Shown in pieces: positions 10,609-20,718 of a DNA stretch of 36,168 nt. The position numbers and the translations under genes are program-made. The DNA is from Zancudomyces culisetae (Eukaryota > Kickxellomycota > Harpellomycetes > Harpellales > Legeriomycetaceae): NCBI GenBank assembly GCA_001969505.1, contig LSSK01001576.1:1-36168 (forward strand), in the 5' to 3' direction. A model generated the notes under the pieces. That model had not been told where the DNA came from and did not search any database. It worked only from the letters and a program-made list of their open reading frames with translations. Position 1 is the first letter of the stretch. Every line of letters begins with the position of its first letter.

Positions 10609-11173
10609 ACACCCTTATTTCCTGCTTTTACTCATTTCTCTTGTTTTTTTTTCTTCTCGAATTTGCTTTTGCTTTCGCTTTTGCTTTTGTTTTTGTGAGC
10701 TTTTATTATTATTACAAAACGAGTTTACTAATATTTTTATAAAAAAAAACTACCCATAAATTATAAAAATGTTTTAGTTGATTCCCCCCAAAACCAACCA
10801 AAACCTAGGCAAAAAAAAAAAGATGGTTATTATTCAGTTTTATCAATACTTGCCATACATACCACCCTTTTTTTTTGTTAGGAAGGCATATAGTGTGATA
10901 CATGATTCTTATACTTTACCTCTTGAATTCAAACATTTCAAGATTCACTATTTACTTTCTCATGGCTACCAAGCTACTGTAATTTACTCGTTTATTTACA
11001 GATAATCGTAATTGATCAATTGTAAAAAAAAAGATATATAAATATATAAACACATAAACGTATAAACATATTAAATTTTTCATTCTTTGCTACTGGATAA
11101 AATATGAATTTTGATAGCAGTATGAACTACTTCATACGCCGTGCACATCTATACGCTTGGTCGTTCATAGATT
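10609..11173. other. Intergenic region with hexamer repeat
   Basis: This stretch lies upstream of the HCNGP-like gene and downstream of the small membrane protein, both minus strand. It holds a CTTTTG-type hexamer repeat at 10663-10695 and AT-rich DNA. No gene was seen. Confidence 0.5.
10663..10695. repeat. Degenerate TTGCTT hexamer tandem repeat
   Basis: Four near-perfect TTGCTT units (one with TCGCTT) and further degenerate units lie 55-90 bases upstream of the HCNGP-like start codon. On the gene's own strand this is a purine-rich AAGCAA tract. It could lie in the promoter or 5' UTR. Confidence 0.65.
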
Positions 11174-11647
11174 TTAAACTTGAACGTTGTTGATGAATTG
11201 CATAAAGTGATCAGCCAGTTGCTTCACCTGCTCAGGTTCAAGCGGCGCTTTATTTCCAGGCTGTTGCAACCGACGAACTATATCTCTATTGATTTGTTTA
11301 AGATAGCTGGCAAGGTATAAATTGCACCCCATTACCATTACAAGTAGCAACAGCAGAGTTCCAGCAATAATTAAATAAAAAGACCTTGTCCAAACGTCAA
11401 GTTTCCGCAGTAGATAGTATACAAGCGAAAACACAAAAATGACCAATATTAGCTCGATTATAAAGTCCAATGTTCTGGGTGAATACCCATCAAGTATTTC
11501 AACCCCTGATGGATAGATTAGTCTCAGAAAATGCCCAATGTAGCTTACGAACGGACTTACTCGTTCTTCGAACTGTTCAAACAATTTGTTTACATGTGTA
11601 AAGTAGTCCAAAGCCAGTGTTGCTTGTTTAAGGTCGATTTTTTCCAT
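11174..11647 (-). CDS. Small two-helix membrane protein, possibly Apq12-like
   Basis: Single exon, 157 residues. The N-terminal 55 residues are soluble and amphipathic. Two hydrophobic helices follow at about 61-81 and 89-113, separated by a short basic linker (LRKLDVWTR). The C-terminal tail of about 40 residues is polar and charged. Two close helices joined by an Arg/Lys turn in a protein of 140-160 residues resembles Apq12, a nuclear envelope/ER protein involved in nuclear pore assembly and membrane homeostasis. No diagnostic motif proves it, and other small ER proteins look alike. The start is the first ATG, with MEKIDLKQ giving no cleavable signal. It is head-to-head with the ABCD transporter across 1.8 kb. 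Confidence 0.6.
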   Translation of the reverse strand: MEKIDLKQATLALDYFTHVNKLFEQFEERVSPFVSYIGHFLRLIYPSGVEILDGYSPRTLDFIIELILVIFVFSLVYYLLRKLDVWTRSFYLIIAGTLLLLLVMVMGCNLYLASYLKQINRDIVRRLQQPGNKAPLEPEQVKQLADHFMQFINNVQV

Positions 11648-13433
11648 ATTGATTTTATTCGGTTGTGATATTATCGCTTTTGTCGGTATCTGTTTTTCTG
11701 ATATTTCCAGTAACTTGTTAGATGAAGGTAATAAATATCTTTGTTTTGTTTATTGACAGGCCAAGGTGTTGATGTGAGTTTTATTTTAGTCGTAGAACGT
11801 GTTTTCTCTACTTTAGAGATTCTTTACACTAGATATTTAAAGATAATGGGCTCAGTTTATAAAAATTTAAAGCTGTTAAGTTAAAGAAAAGCGAGATCCA
11901 TTGCATTGAATAAAACAATATGCGGATATGCGGCTTTATTTGATTTGCATTTGAGATTGCATTTTGTACAATTACAAAATATTAAATTCTGTTCTATTTC
12001 TGCTATGAACGATTAGCTTTAGCAAGGCTGTAAATGCGTATTTTTAGAAATAGTCACGCATATCGGAATTTGATCAAGTACCCAATATCCATTTTGATAA
12101 TTCTAAGTATATATTGATTGGACATTTAATTTGCTATGTGAATTTTATAAAACCATGGTTTTGTTTCTATAATTAACACTGCTCAAAGTAGTGATACGGA
12201 AAATGTCTGAATTCTCCGGCTCGTGGAATGGCGAACCCAATCAATAATAATAATTGTGTAGCATAAAAGAGAAAGGCATTAACTGAGAATTAAACATAAA
12301 CCACTGTGGTTTTGTACTATCTTCATGTTTTGCCCTTTGATTCTTTTCTGGAACTACGGCTGATATCTGTGGTTCCAACGACATTAGATGTACAGTTTAG
12401 ACAAAAGATGAAGAGGCAATCTTGAGGTAGTGAAATGATGAAAAACATCAAAAAAACACACAAGGTATTTACGTAAGTTTAATATACTTGATAATGAGAG
12501 TCGCATGATAGATAGTGTGCTGAAAGATATTGTCCCTCTAGTTGTTTATTGTTTGGAATGAAGTGGTGTAATACCCAAAACGTAGATCTCTCTTTCAGTG
12601 AAATACTACAGAGTAATCTGAATAACCTGAGCGACCTGAATGGAATAAATACCTCATTTTATTAGCTATTCTTGCTACTCAACCATCAGCCCCGAATTAC
12701 TGGGCGAAGGGGAGCTAACGCGCGTCTTCTCTAACTGTAAACCTACAAAGCACATAATTAGTCGATTGTGACGATTTCAACTAAACCCAGCTGTGCGTAC
12801 GATCCACACAACTGTCGTATAAGTGAGTTTCCTGTTATTGTGCTCGCAGCTCTTTCACCTTCAAGCTCTTAGGTGCTTAGAGTTATTATTATCTATTAAT
12901 ATTCTTTTCTGTTGCAAGGTAAACCTGTGAAGTCTAGATCACTTTTTTCACATGCGAAAATACTAAGTATGTTTTGTTTTGCTTTTTCGCCATTTTGTCT
13001 GATTTTCAACTATTTCATGTTTTTTCTTGTTCGCAATAGCTATTAAAACTGTCTGAAAACGTGATAAAGAAAATTGAGCGGAAATAAATATTTTGCAGGA
13101 AAATATTAAACATATTTGAAAACTTGAGGGGGGAGAGAGAGGCGAGGGCAATTTTGGCAATGATTCTAGCGAATTAAAATCGAGAAATCTTTGAATTCCG
13201 CAAATAAAAAAAGTAAAACCTACTTCAAACACACCACACTTTAGCAGAAATAAAACGCATTGTTCAGGACATAACTTTACACAGTATCCAACAGCTTCAG
13301 AAAGAAAAAAGTGAAACGAGATACCCGTATTTTTTTAGACCCTTAGGCCTAGCCAAAGTTAGCGAAAAATGCAATAGACTAAAGAATTTGAAAATCAAAA
13401 GTGCGTTACGTATTTTTATAGCACATACACAGG
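11648..13433. other. Divergent 1.8-kb intergenic region with a GC-richer island
   Basis: This separates the minus-strand small membrane protein from the plus-strand ABCD transporter, so it must carry both promoters. No ORF of interest is present. Around 12670-12860 the sequence is visibly less AT-rich than its surroundings and contains short inverted repeats (for example TACGA at 12798-12802 with TCGTA at 12815-12819). A non-coding RNA gene is possible but matches none I know. Confidence 0.45.
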
Positions 13434-16400
13434 ATGGCACACTCATACGATTTAACACAAAGCACAATTAGATTGGTTGGGAATAAAGGAAGTAGGGCAG
13501 TAGAGCGGATTCAAAGGAAGCAAATAAAAAACATAAATCTACTAATATGGTACTACGTAAACAACCAGAAAAGAGTGAGGATGGGGCTATTTATGGCTGT
13601 GGCGCTCTTTTTTACAAGACAAAGTTACAAACTCTACTCGGCTCTTACGAGAGTAGGTGATTCGACAGTTAAAAACACAGAAAAGGGCCAAACCTCGTCA
13701 AAGTTCAAGAGTGATGTAAGTAATGATAATATATAATACTTTTTTGGTACCACATGAATCTCAGTTCAATGGTGTGACTTTTCGAATAAATGTACACACT
13801 TATAGATGAACAAGGAGTTTTTGGATAATTTTAAAAAAATATTGGCAATAATCATTCCTGGAGTTTTCACGAAGGAATTTGGAACTCTTATTATACATTC
13901 AATGCTACTAGGTAAGCCGTACTATCATCACCCCCCCCCCCCTTCCTCTCAACGAACAAAAAAATCTTATTATTATTTTTTACACTTACACATGTTATTC
14001 ATATTACGGCTATTAGTTGCCCGAACCGTAATATCAGTCATGGTAGCATCACTAGATGGAGAGATAGTTAGTAGTATGGTAAGTTTGGTAACTCAGATAT
14101 ATTGCCAACACAATCTATAGTTTCATCACCTCCTATTATTTAAATTTTAATCCCTTGTATTACTAACTATAACTATCAAAGGTGTGTGTTTGCTTTTTAC
14201 TTGTAAGGATTGACATTCTGATTAAACATATAAAACCTCTTACCTATGTTACACTAGGTTCGATTAAAATTTAAAGAGTTTTTCAAGGGTATCGGAAAAT
14301 GGATGCTGCTGTCTATTCCCGCTACAATCACTAATAGTTCGGTAAGAATAAACGCTACATCACTATTTTTATGTTTTTTGTTTTCTCTTTAATATATTTA
14401 TAACGGCTCTGTATTGAACAATAACTAGTATTTATTAGTGTATTCTGTTTACATCAAAATAGCTTGAGTATCTAAAACAGTCGCTTTCCATTCAATTTAA
14501 TAAGAGACTAAACAACAAAATCTATGAAACCTACTTGAAAGGAAACACGTTTTATGCTTTATCTAACCTTGACAACAGAGTCAAGAATGCTGACCAGTAA
14601 GTGTCTACTACGCACTTTTAATCACATCCGTTAGTATTTTAGCCGTATGCCTGCTAAAATTTGACGATTTTATTTATGAGTGTAACTCGTGAAAGCCTAA
14701 AACATGTGCATCATTTGATTATGCTGTAAATTAGGGTAATTGTGGTTGATGTACAGAAGCTTTGTAACTCGCTGGCGCTTTTGTACTCAAACATGGCAAA
14801 ACCTACTCTTGATTGTCTGGTTTACAACATTGAACTAGCAAAGAGAGTTGGGTTTGAATCGCTATTTGCTGTGAGTATGGTTATTCAACTATCCGCTGCT
14901 GTATTAAGAACTATCACACCGCCTTTTGGTACTTTGGTTGTCCAGGAGCAGAAGTTAGAGGTAATTTATAATTTGCTTTTTTTAAATCTCTAGTCGTTTA
15001 GATAAACGTGTGAGTAACTGGTATACATTTATAATATATAGGGTGATCTTCACCATGCTCATTCTCGAGTGATAGAGTATTCAGAGGAGATTGCCTTGTT
15101 CAGAGGACATGTGTTTGAGAGAAATGTTATCCAAAAAAAATACAAGCGCTTAATAAAGCATATAAATAGGGTGTTTAAACTGCACGTGTTTTATGGGATG
15201 ATTGAAGATTTTGTTATAAAATATTTCTGGGGAGCTGCTGGCTTGGTTACTTGTGCAGTACCAGTTTTTGCTGAGCGTATTCCACCGGTTGAGCAAATGA
15301 AGACGTTGATGGAAAGTGATGAGCTTGTGTTTATGCGAAAAGTAGAATCGACTGCTGAAGATGTTTTAGGAATGAGAACGCGTGATTTTGTTATAAACAG
15401 AAGATTGCTATTGAGTGCTTCTGATGCACTAGGGCGGATAATCAGTTCTTATAAGGAAATAGTTCAGCTAGCAGGATATACTAAACGGGTTTCGGACCTT
15501 TTAGACGTTCTTGAAGAGGTTTCGCAAAACAAGTTTGTCAGAGATAAAATTGCTGGAAGTTCGCTAGCAGAGCAGGATTCTTTAAATGTCTCACGAAGGT
15601 TGGAGAAAATGGAGTTGAGGGAAGCAGGAAAAGTGGTTGAATGTGACTATATTGCTTTCAAGAAGGTGCCAATACTTTCACCAAACGGTGATGTCTTGAT
15701 TTCAAGCATCTCGTTTGCCGTCCTTCCTGGGATGAATTTGCTTGTGGTTGGGCCAAATGGGTGTGGAAAATCATCAATGTTTAGAATTCTTGGTGGGTTG
15801 TGGCCTGTTTATGGTGAGTATAAACTTTGATTTTTTATTGTGTATATTTGTATTCCTATCACTAGCTATCATATATGCAACGTGAGCCTATTGGATAAGC
15901 AACACGAAATAGCTGTGTGTTTAATTTTTATAATCTTAGGCGGAACACTCTATCGTCCTCCCAGTTCAAACATTTTTTATCTACCGCAGCGACCATATAT
16001 GTGTGCTGGAACACTCAGAGACCAAATAATTTATCCACACTCGATTTTGGAAATGAAAAAAAACAAGGTTACTGACAGCGATCTTGATAGGATTCTTAGG
16101 GTAGTTGAGTTGGGCTCGTTAGTTGCTAAAGAGGGAGGTTGGAATTCGGTGAAAGAATGGCGAGATTATCTATCAAGTGGGGATAAACAAAAGGTAACAT
16201 TCCCAAATCTAATAAATAATAATAAAAAGTTCTGGTCTGTCTTTTTTTTTTTGTTATTATTATTATTATTCAGATACTTAAAGAGTTTTTTCTCAACCAA
16301 TACTTGAATAGATTGCTATGGCAAGGTTATTTTACCACAAACCAAAGTATGCTATAATGGACGAATGTACAAGTTCTGTTAGTTTAGAGATCGAAGAAAT

Positions 16401-16763
16401 TATGTATACCCATGCAGCAAAGCTCAACATCACAATGCTGACTGTATCTCATAGACAGTCGCTCTGGAGATATCACAATTACATTCTTGAGTTTGATGGG
16501 CAGGGCAACTACTATTTTTCAAAGTTTGATCCAGAGAAAAGGCTTGGTTTGCTGGCAGAAATGCAAAAGGTAAATACCACTGCGTTCAATAATCTGCGCT
16601 GTGTCCTATTTCCCATTTTTATAAGTATTTTGTATTGTGCGTGGTTCTAATATGTGATAATTCATTTGTTTTATAGCTTGATATGCAGACAAAGCTTTAT
16701 AAAAGCCTAGACGAGAAGCTGGGCTCACTAAAACCCGAGTCTTCCTCATTGACAGACGCCTGA
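13434..16763 (+). CDS. Peroxisomal ABC half transporter, ABCD/Pxa family (10 exons)
   Basis: Ten exons join in frame to 754 residues: 13434-13715, 13806-13911, 14017-14078, 14258-14341, 14463-14596, 14735-14960, 15042-15813, 15940-16193, 16312-16569 and 16677-16763. All introns are GT-AG. This matches the usual ABCD length (human ALDP 745). An N-terminal transmembrane domain is followed by the EAA-like motif EEIALFRG (313-320). The nucleotide-binding domain has Walker [10 protein letters not shown] (535-543), Q-loop YLPQRPYM, signature LSSGDKQK (633-640), Walker B YAIMDE (653-658) and H-loop His687. The family forms dimers that import long-chain acyl-CoA or fatty acids into peroxisomes for beta-oxidation. 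LVART and SLDGEIV are family-typical segments. The signature differs from the usual LSGGEKQR, with Ser635 replacing a Gly. I cannot tell whether it is the Pxa1 or Pxa2 orthologue. Confidence 0.92.
13931..13942. repeat. C12 homopolymer in an ABCD intron
   Basis: Twelve consecutive C bases lie inside intron 2 of the ABCD transporter gene, unusual in DNA where runs are otherwise A or T. It may also mark a homopolymer sequencing-error spot. Confidence 0.7.
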
Positions 16764-17266
16764 TTGTACTAGAGCTTTTACAATGTTGCAACTAATGCTT
16801 GATATGTGTTTCTATATAATTGATATATTTATACAACCTGTATTTACGTTCTTTATTTTCGGTACCAAACCGCTTTATCTTTTTTTTTGATTAAATAAAA
16901 TCACGCTACTTTGATTCTGATGTCTTACTTTCAGAGCGAGAGAGTAATAAAAGGATGTAGAAGGCTCTTTTATAATGATTTTGTCTTCCTGCATTTGGAG
17001 GAGCGCTAATATATGCGATGCGGTGGGTAAGTGGTGTTCATAGTGCGTATTTCCAAATTTTATTACGATTAAACCATTTTTTGCCAATTTACAATTTCCG
17101 CTTATTTATTTACCTTATTTCTTTTGTTAATAAATAACAGCCTTCTCAAGACAAGTTTAAAGTAGTCTAAAGATTTAAACATATTCAAATTCTGGAGACA
17201 AAAAACAATCAACAAATTGTGCATTTTTTAAAAGATATCGAGGAATTGATCTAATACTTTCACGAA
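16764..17266. other. Intergenic region between two plus-strand genes
   Basis: This holds the ABCD 3' UTR, with an AATAAA at about 16894, and the promoter and 5' UTR of BET4. A minus-strand open stretch at 17087-16875 has no family signature and is judged spurious. Confidence 0.5.
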
Positions 17267-18944
17267 ATGGTAAGATTTTTTTTTAATATTTAGCCCTCTG
17301 TTGCACAGCTTTGGTATAATGGATTTATCACCACGTAATTTGAACGCACATCCTTTCTTTTTCCTCCTTAGCATGGCCGTGCTAGGATTAATAGAAGTGA
17401 AGAAGAAGAGTTAGAGCACAAGCTGCAGGAAAAGAGGGAGGTTGAAAGATACAAACACGTGATATCCAGCGTCCTGGGACATGTAAGTATTTTTATATAG
17501 TGTTTATCACAAACTATTCTATATTTACCACCTTTGATAATCTTCTATTCTTTATTCTCTGGTCCTCCAATCTTTATGTTTTTTCATGGAATGGAATATT
17601 GATTCATCAAATATCTTTTATGTATGGGAGACGAATTTAACGGTAAATATTTGTAATAGAGAGAAAAAAAGTCGTACACAAAAGAAGCGCTACAATGTAC
17701 CACGACAATGCTCGAACTCAATCCCGAATTTCACACAGTTTGGAACTACCGAAGAGAGATACTCCTTGCGTTATTTGATGGGATCGAGCAGGCAGAAAAG
17801 CAGCAGTTTTTGGACAAGGAGTTGGAATTCATCAACAAAGCTATCCGGAAAAACATAAAAAGCTATTGGATGTGGAACCATAGGCTATGGATCCTAGAAA
17901 ATATGCCCACGCCTGGCTGGGATAAGGAGTTGGGGCTGGTTGACATGCTTTTCAACATTGATGCTACAAACTGTAAGTTTTTTGTTTCTTTTTTTTTTCT
18001 GGGGGATCCTTGGAGTTTTATTGCCCGATACCATATCTTATTTATCATACGGAATATCAAGCTTTTTGTACTTTTTGTAAGATCCAACATCAAAATATAA
18101 ATATTGGTCAACTAGTTCACGGATGGGACTACCGAAGGATGGTGGTGGAGCGGCTCAAGGCTTTAGGTGAATCAAAAAAGATAATTACCAAAGAGTTCAA
18201 CTACACAAAATCCAGAATTAAAGATAACTTTGCAAACCACTCGGCCTGGCACTACCGCAGCAAGTTACTACCACAAGTAATGGATGGTCTGGACCATGGC
18301 TTGAAATCTAAAGTTCTGTCCAATGGTGAGCTGTGCCCCTTTTTTTGGCCCATAAATTTATCATGCTTAAGGCTGAAGCTCTTCTTTTAACTATAACCGA
18401 ATTGAATTTTTAGAGGTGAAAATGATAAAGACAGCGATATATTCCGACCCTGATGATCAAAACGCGTGGCTGTATTACGATTGGTTGATAGAATTTGGTA
18501 AGGCATATTTGTATCATTTGACCAAGGGATTATTTTCAAAAATATCACATACAAACTCTTATTGGTATTATGTGCACTTTAGATTCCAATAAGGATAAAA
18601 TGATAGAGGGAGGAATTGTGATGGCAAAGGAGTTGTTAGAATTAGAACCCAACTCAAAGTGTAAGATGATCACATACATTTTCTATGATAAATCACTACT
18701 TTACATTTTAACTGCAACGACCAATTTTTTAATACGGGTTTCCTCAAATATATCTGTTATAGATGCTCTTAAGGCTTTGGTGAAATATAACACTTATCAT
18801 TCACAAAGCTTTTCAATCCCTTCTGAAAAGATTAAGGAGTGTCTAGAGTGCTTAGAGAGACTTAAAAGGATTGATACACTTAGGCTAGGCCAATATCAGG
18901 ATATGGAGAAATCGATTACTTTCTTGAAAGCAAACGGAATATAA
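17267..18944 (+). CDS. BET4: Rab geranylgeranyltransferase alpha subunit (7 exons)
   Basis: Seven exons encode 326 residues: 17267-17269, 17372-17482, 17660-17972, 18116-18325, 18414-18497, 18583-18660 and 18763-18944. Yeast Bet4 has 327. The protein opens with the family-typical MHGR and carries the alpha-prenyltransferase repeats: VWNYRREIL, MWNHRLWIL, WDYRRMVVER, WHYRSKLL and a final WLYYDWL. Bet4 pairs with the beta subunit Bet2 and, with Rab escort protein, attaches geranylgeranyl groups to C-terminal cysteines of Rab GTPases in the cytosol. Exon 1 contributes only the ATG: the donor GTAAGA follows it directly, and the next codon (CAT) starts exon 2. The ATG just inside exon 2 (17373) is out of frame and soon hits a stop, so the split start is required. 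As in other fungi, the extra LRR and Ig-like domains of the animal subunit are absent. Confidence 0.95.
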
Positions 18945-19479
18945 CTGTAGCATTATGTACCACATCGCTTGAGCTCTATGATTGTAAAGATAAAGTCACA
19001 CGGTTTTCTTTTGCTTACTTCCACAGAACTCCTTTGTTTCCAACTGATCAGCACAAAACACAAATATTTGGCCAGTTGTTTAGATTTTTATATGTGAATC
19101 AGGTGTATAACCACCACTGACCACAAAATGCATCTACTTGTTTAATTTGCAGCATAATTTTGAATACTGTTGAGTTAGTAGCTACGTTTACGTGTTTGTA
19201 AGAGCTTTAGGGCGCGTTTTTCAAAGTAACTGATAGTATAAAATTGATATTAAGCTGTGTGTGGTTCAAACGGCTGATTGATTCTCATAAACTTGTATTC
19301 GATGAGGTAGTAATCGACTGAGAGATTTGCCTTTGTATGAAAATGAAAGATTTATAGTGATATAGCAACAATATTATAAACAACAGATCTATCCGACTGC
19401 CTCTTTAGCGAATGTTGGAGAGTTTATAGTAAAAACAATATTAATAAAAACAGGCAAAAATAACGAAAAGAAAAGAGAT
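18945..19479. other. Intergenic region between convergent genes
   Basis: These 535 bases lie between the stops of BET4 (plus) and mS41 (minus). They hold both 3' UTRs. No gene or repeat was seen. Confidence 0.5.
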
Positions 19480-20241
19480 CTAACAACCTTTCAACTTTCT
19501 CTTGGCAATAGATTTAAGCTTAGCAGCTTTTCCTTTTGGTGTACCTTTGATGGATGGTTTTATGTTGTATGGTTCGATTCCAAGTCTATTTCGTGCGTTA
19601 GAAGAGTATTTTTATCTTTAAATGGTGGCTTTTGTGCTTTCAAACCGGAAAAAAGGCGGGGGGGGGAAATGTTAAAACACTATGCTCTTACCTCATTTTG
19701 TTAGTCCAACTCAAAATCCATTTTCTTTGTTTCACTGGGATACCAAGATCCTTCATTGTTTTTCCGTCTGCTTTAAAAAGATGGTCCCAGTCCTAAAACA
19801 ATTATTGTTATTAGTTTTCACATTACAGCAAGGTTATTGATTTGGTAAAATATTTCAATCCTTGATCATATCTTTAAATTTAAATTTACTTACAGTGAAC
19901 TTCGAGTTATATTTTGCACAGTCACGCCCAATAGTATTCAGAAATATCTCTGTAGATTGTATTTTTCCTAGATTTGACAATAATGCAGTTTGGTTATTTA
20001 GAGCAACAGATTTATTCTAAAGGAAATAAATGTCGATTTTGGAGATTTAAACATGCAATAACATAACCCCCTAATCTTCAGCCAAGATTAAAAAAGAAAA
20101 GTACTCTTGCATCATTTAATTAATAGAAAACTTACCATATGGCATTGGAATTCTCTTTGCTGCCACTCCAGTAGAATATGATCTGAGCAAATTCGAGGGA
20201 TTCACCGCCCGCCCCAAAATTTTAAACCTGTTTACAAACAT
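19480..20241 (-). CDS. FYV4: Mitochondrial small-subunit ribosomal protein mS41 (4 exons)
   Basis: Four exons read downwards as 20241-20136, 19967-19894, 19792-19692 and 19585-19480, giving 128 residues. The N-terminus is a typical mitochondrial presequence: basic, hydroxylated, no acids, with RSYST around a likely cleavage site at residues 20-24. It leads into the IGR motif domain: IFLNTIGRDC (IGR at 48-50), DWDHLFKADG, LGIPVKQRKWILSW. This domain defines fungal Fyv4/mS41, a component of the mitoribosomal small subunit. The C-terminus is strongly basic (KGKAAKLK, AKRKLKGC). Exon 2 must begin after the acceptor at 19969-19968, because the nearer acceptor at 20018-20017 would create an immediate TAA. 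Intron 3 ends with a branch-like TCTAAC shortly before the acceptor. No single ORF reveals this gene. It diverges from GPI8 across 477 bases. Confidence 0.88.
19658..19666. repeat. G9 homopolymer in an mS41 intron
   Basis: Nine consecutive G bases (a C tract on the gene strand) lie in intron 3 of mS41. It is unusual in this AT-rich setting. Confidence 0.6.
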
Positions 20242-20718
20242 TTTCGCAAGATATTGTCTTAAATGCCGCTGATTTCGAACCGAATAGTGCCTCTCGCCAC
20301 ACTTTTAAAGTTACTATTGAATATATCTGATTTGTATTCAATTTGGTTGTTAGAAACCACTATTAAAATATTTTTATTATCTATAAGCCCTGATTCATCC
20401 AAATCAGAAAAGTTTCAAATGATTAGAAAAAAAAAAGCAAGAAAATTTGGGGGGGAAAGAGAGAATCATTTTCAAAGCACATTCCGAGCATTAGCATTTA
20501 TTGGCTAGGTATACAACTTTTCGGCCAAATCAGTATGGAAGGCTACTATTGGCTGAAACAGTTCTCAACAATAAAAACCCATTTTCGGAAAGCTAAAACC
20601 AAACTACAAATAAAGCCTAACCCCGTTAATTTAACGCAATGTCACCCTTTTGTTTTTTTTGGTCGTTTTTTTTTGTAATATCCACAGTATAGGCTTGAAT
20701 AGTAAAACAGCAACAAAC
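20242..20718. promoter_or_regulatory. Shared divergent upstream region of mS41 and GPI8
   Basis: These 477 bases separate the two start codons, so they must contain both promoters. A plus-strand open stretch at 20263-20508 has no recognisable domain and overlaps the mS41 promoter, so I treat it as spurious. A T-rich tract lies at 20648-20675, just upstream of the GPI8 ATG. No clear transcription factor site was identified. Confidence 0.5.

Noticed and set aside
12435-12523. Possible box C/D snoRNA: ATGATGA at 12435-12441 and CTGA at 12520-12523
   Set aside because: The flanking bases do not form the required terminal stem, and no clear C'/D' boxes were seen.
12694-12706. GAATTACTGGGCG, identical to a short conserved stretch of bacterial/organellar small-subunit rRNA
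   Set aside because: The flanking bases do not match the rRNA on either side, so a 13-base match is most likely chance rather than an organelle insertion.
20650-20718. Upstream in-frame extension of GPI8
   Set aside because: It has no ATG, is encoded by T-rich DNA, and would mask the good signal peptide that starts at 20719.
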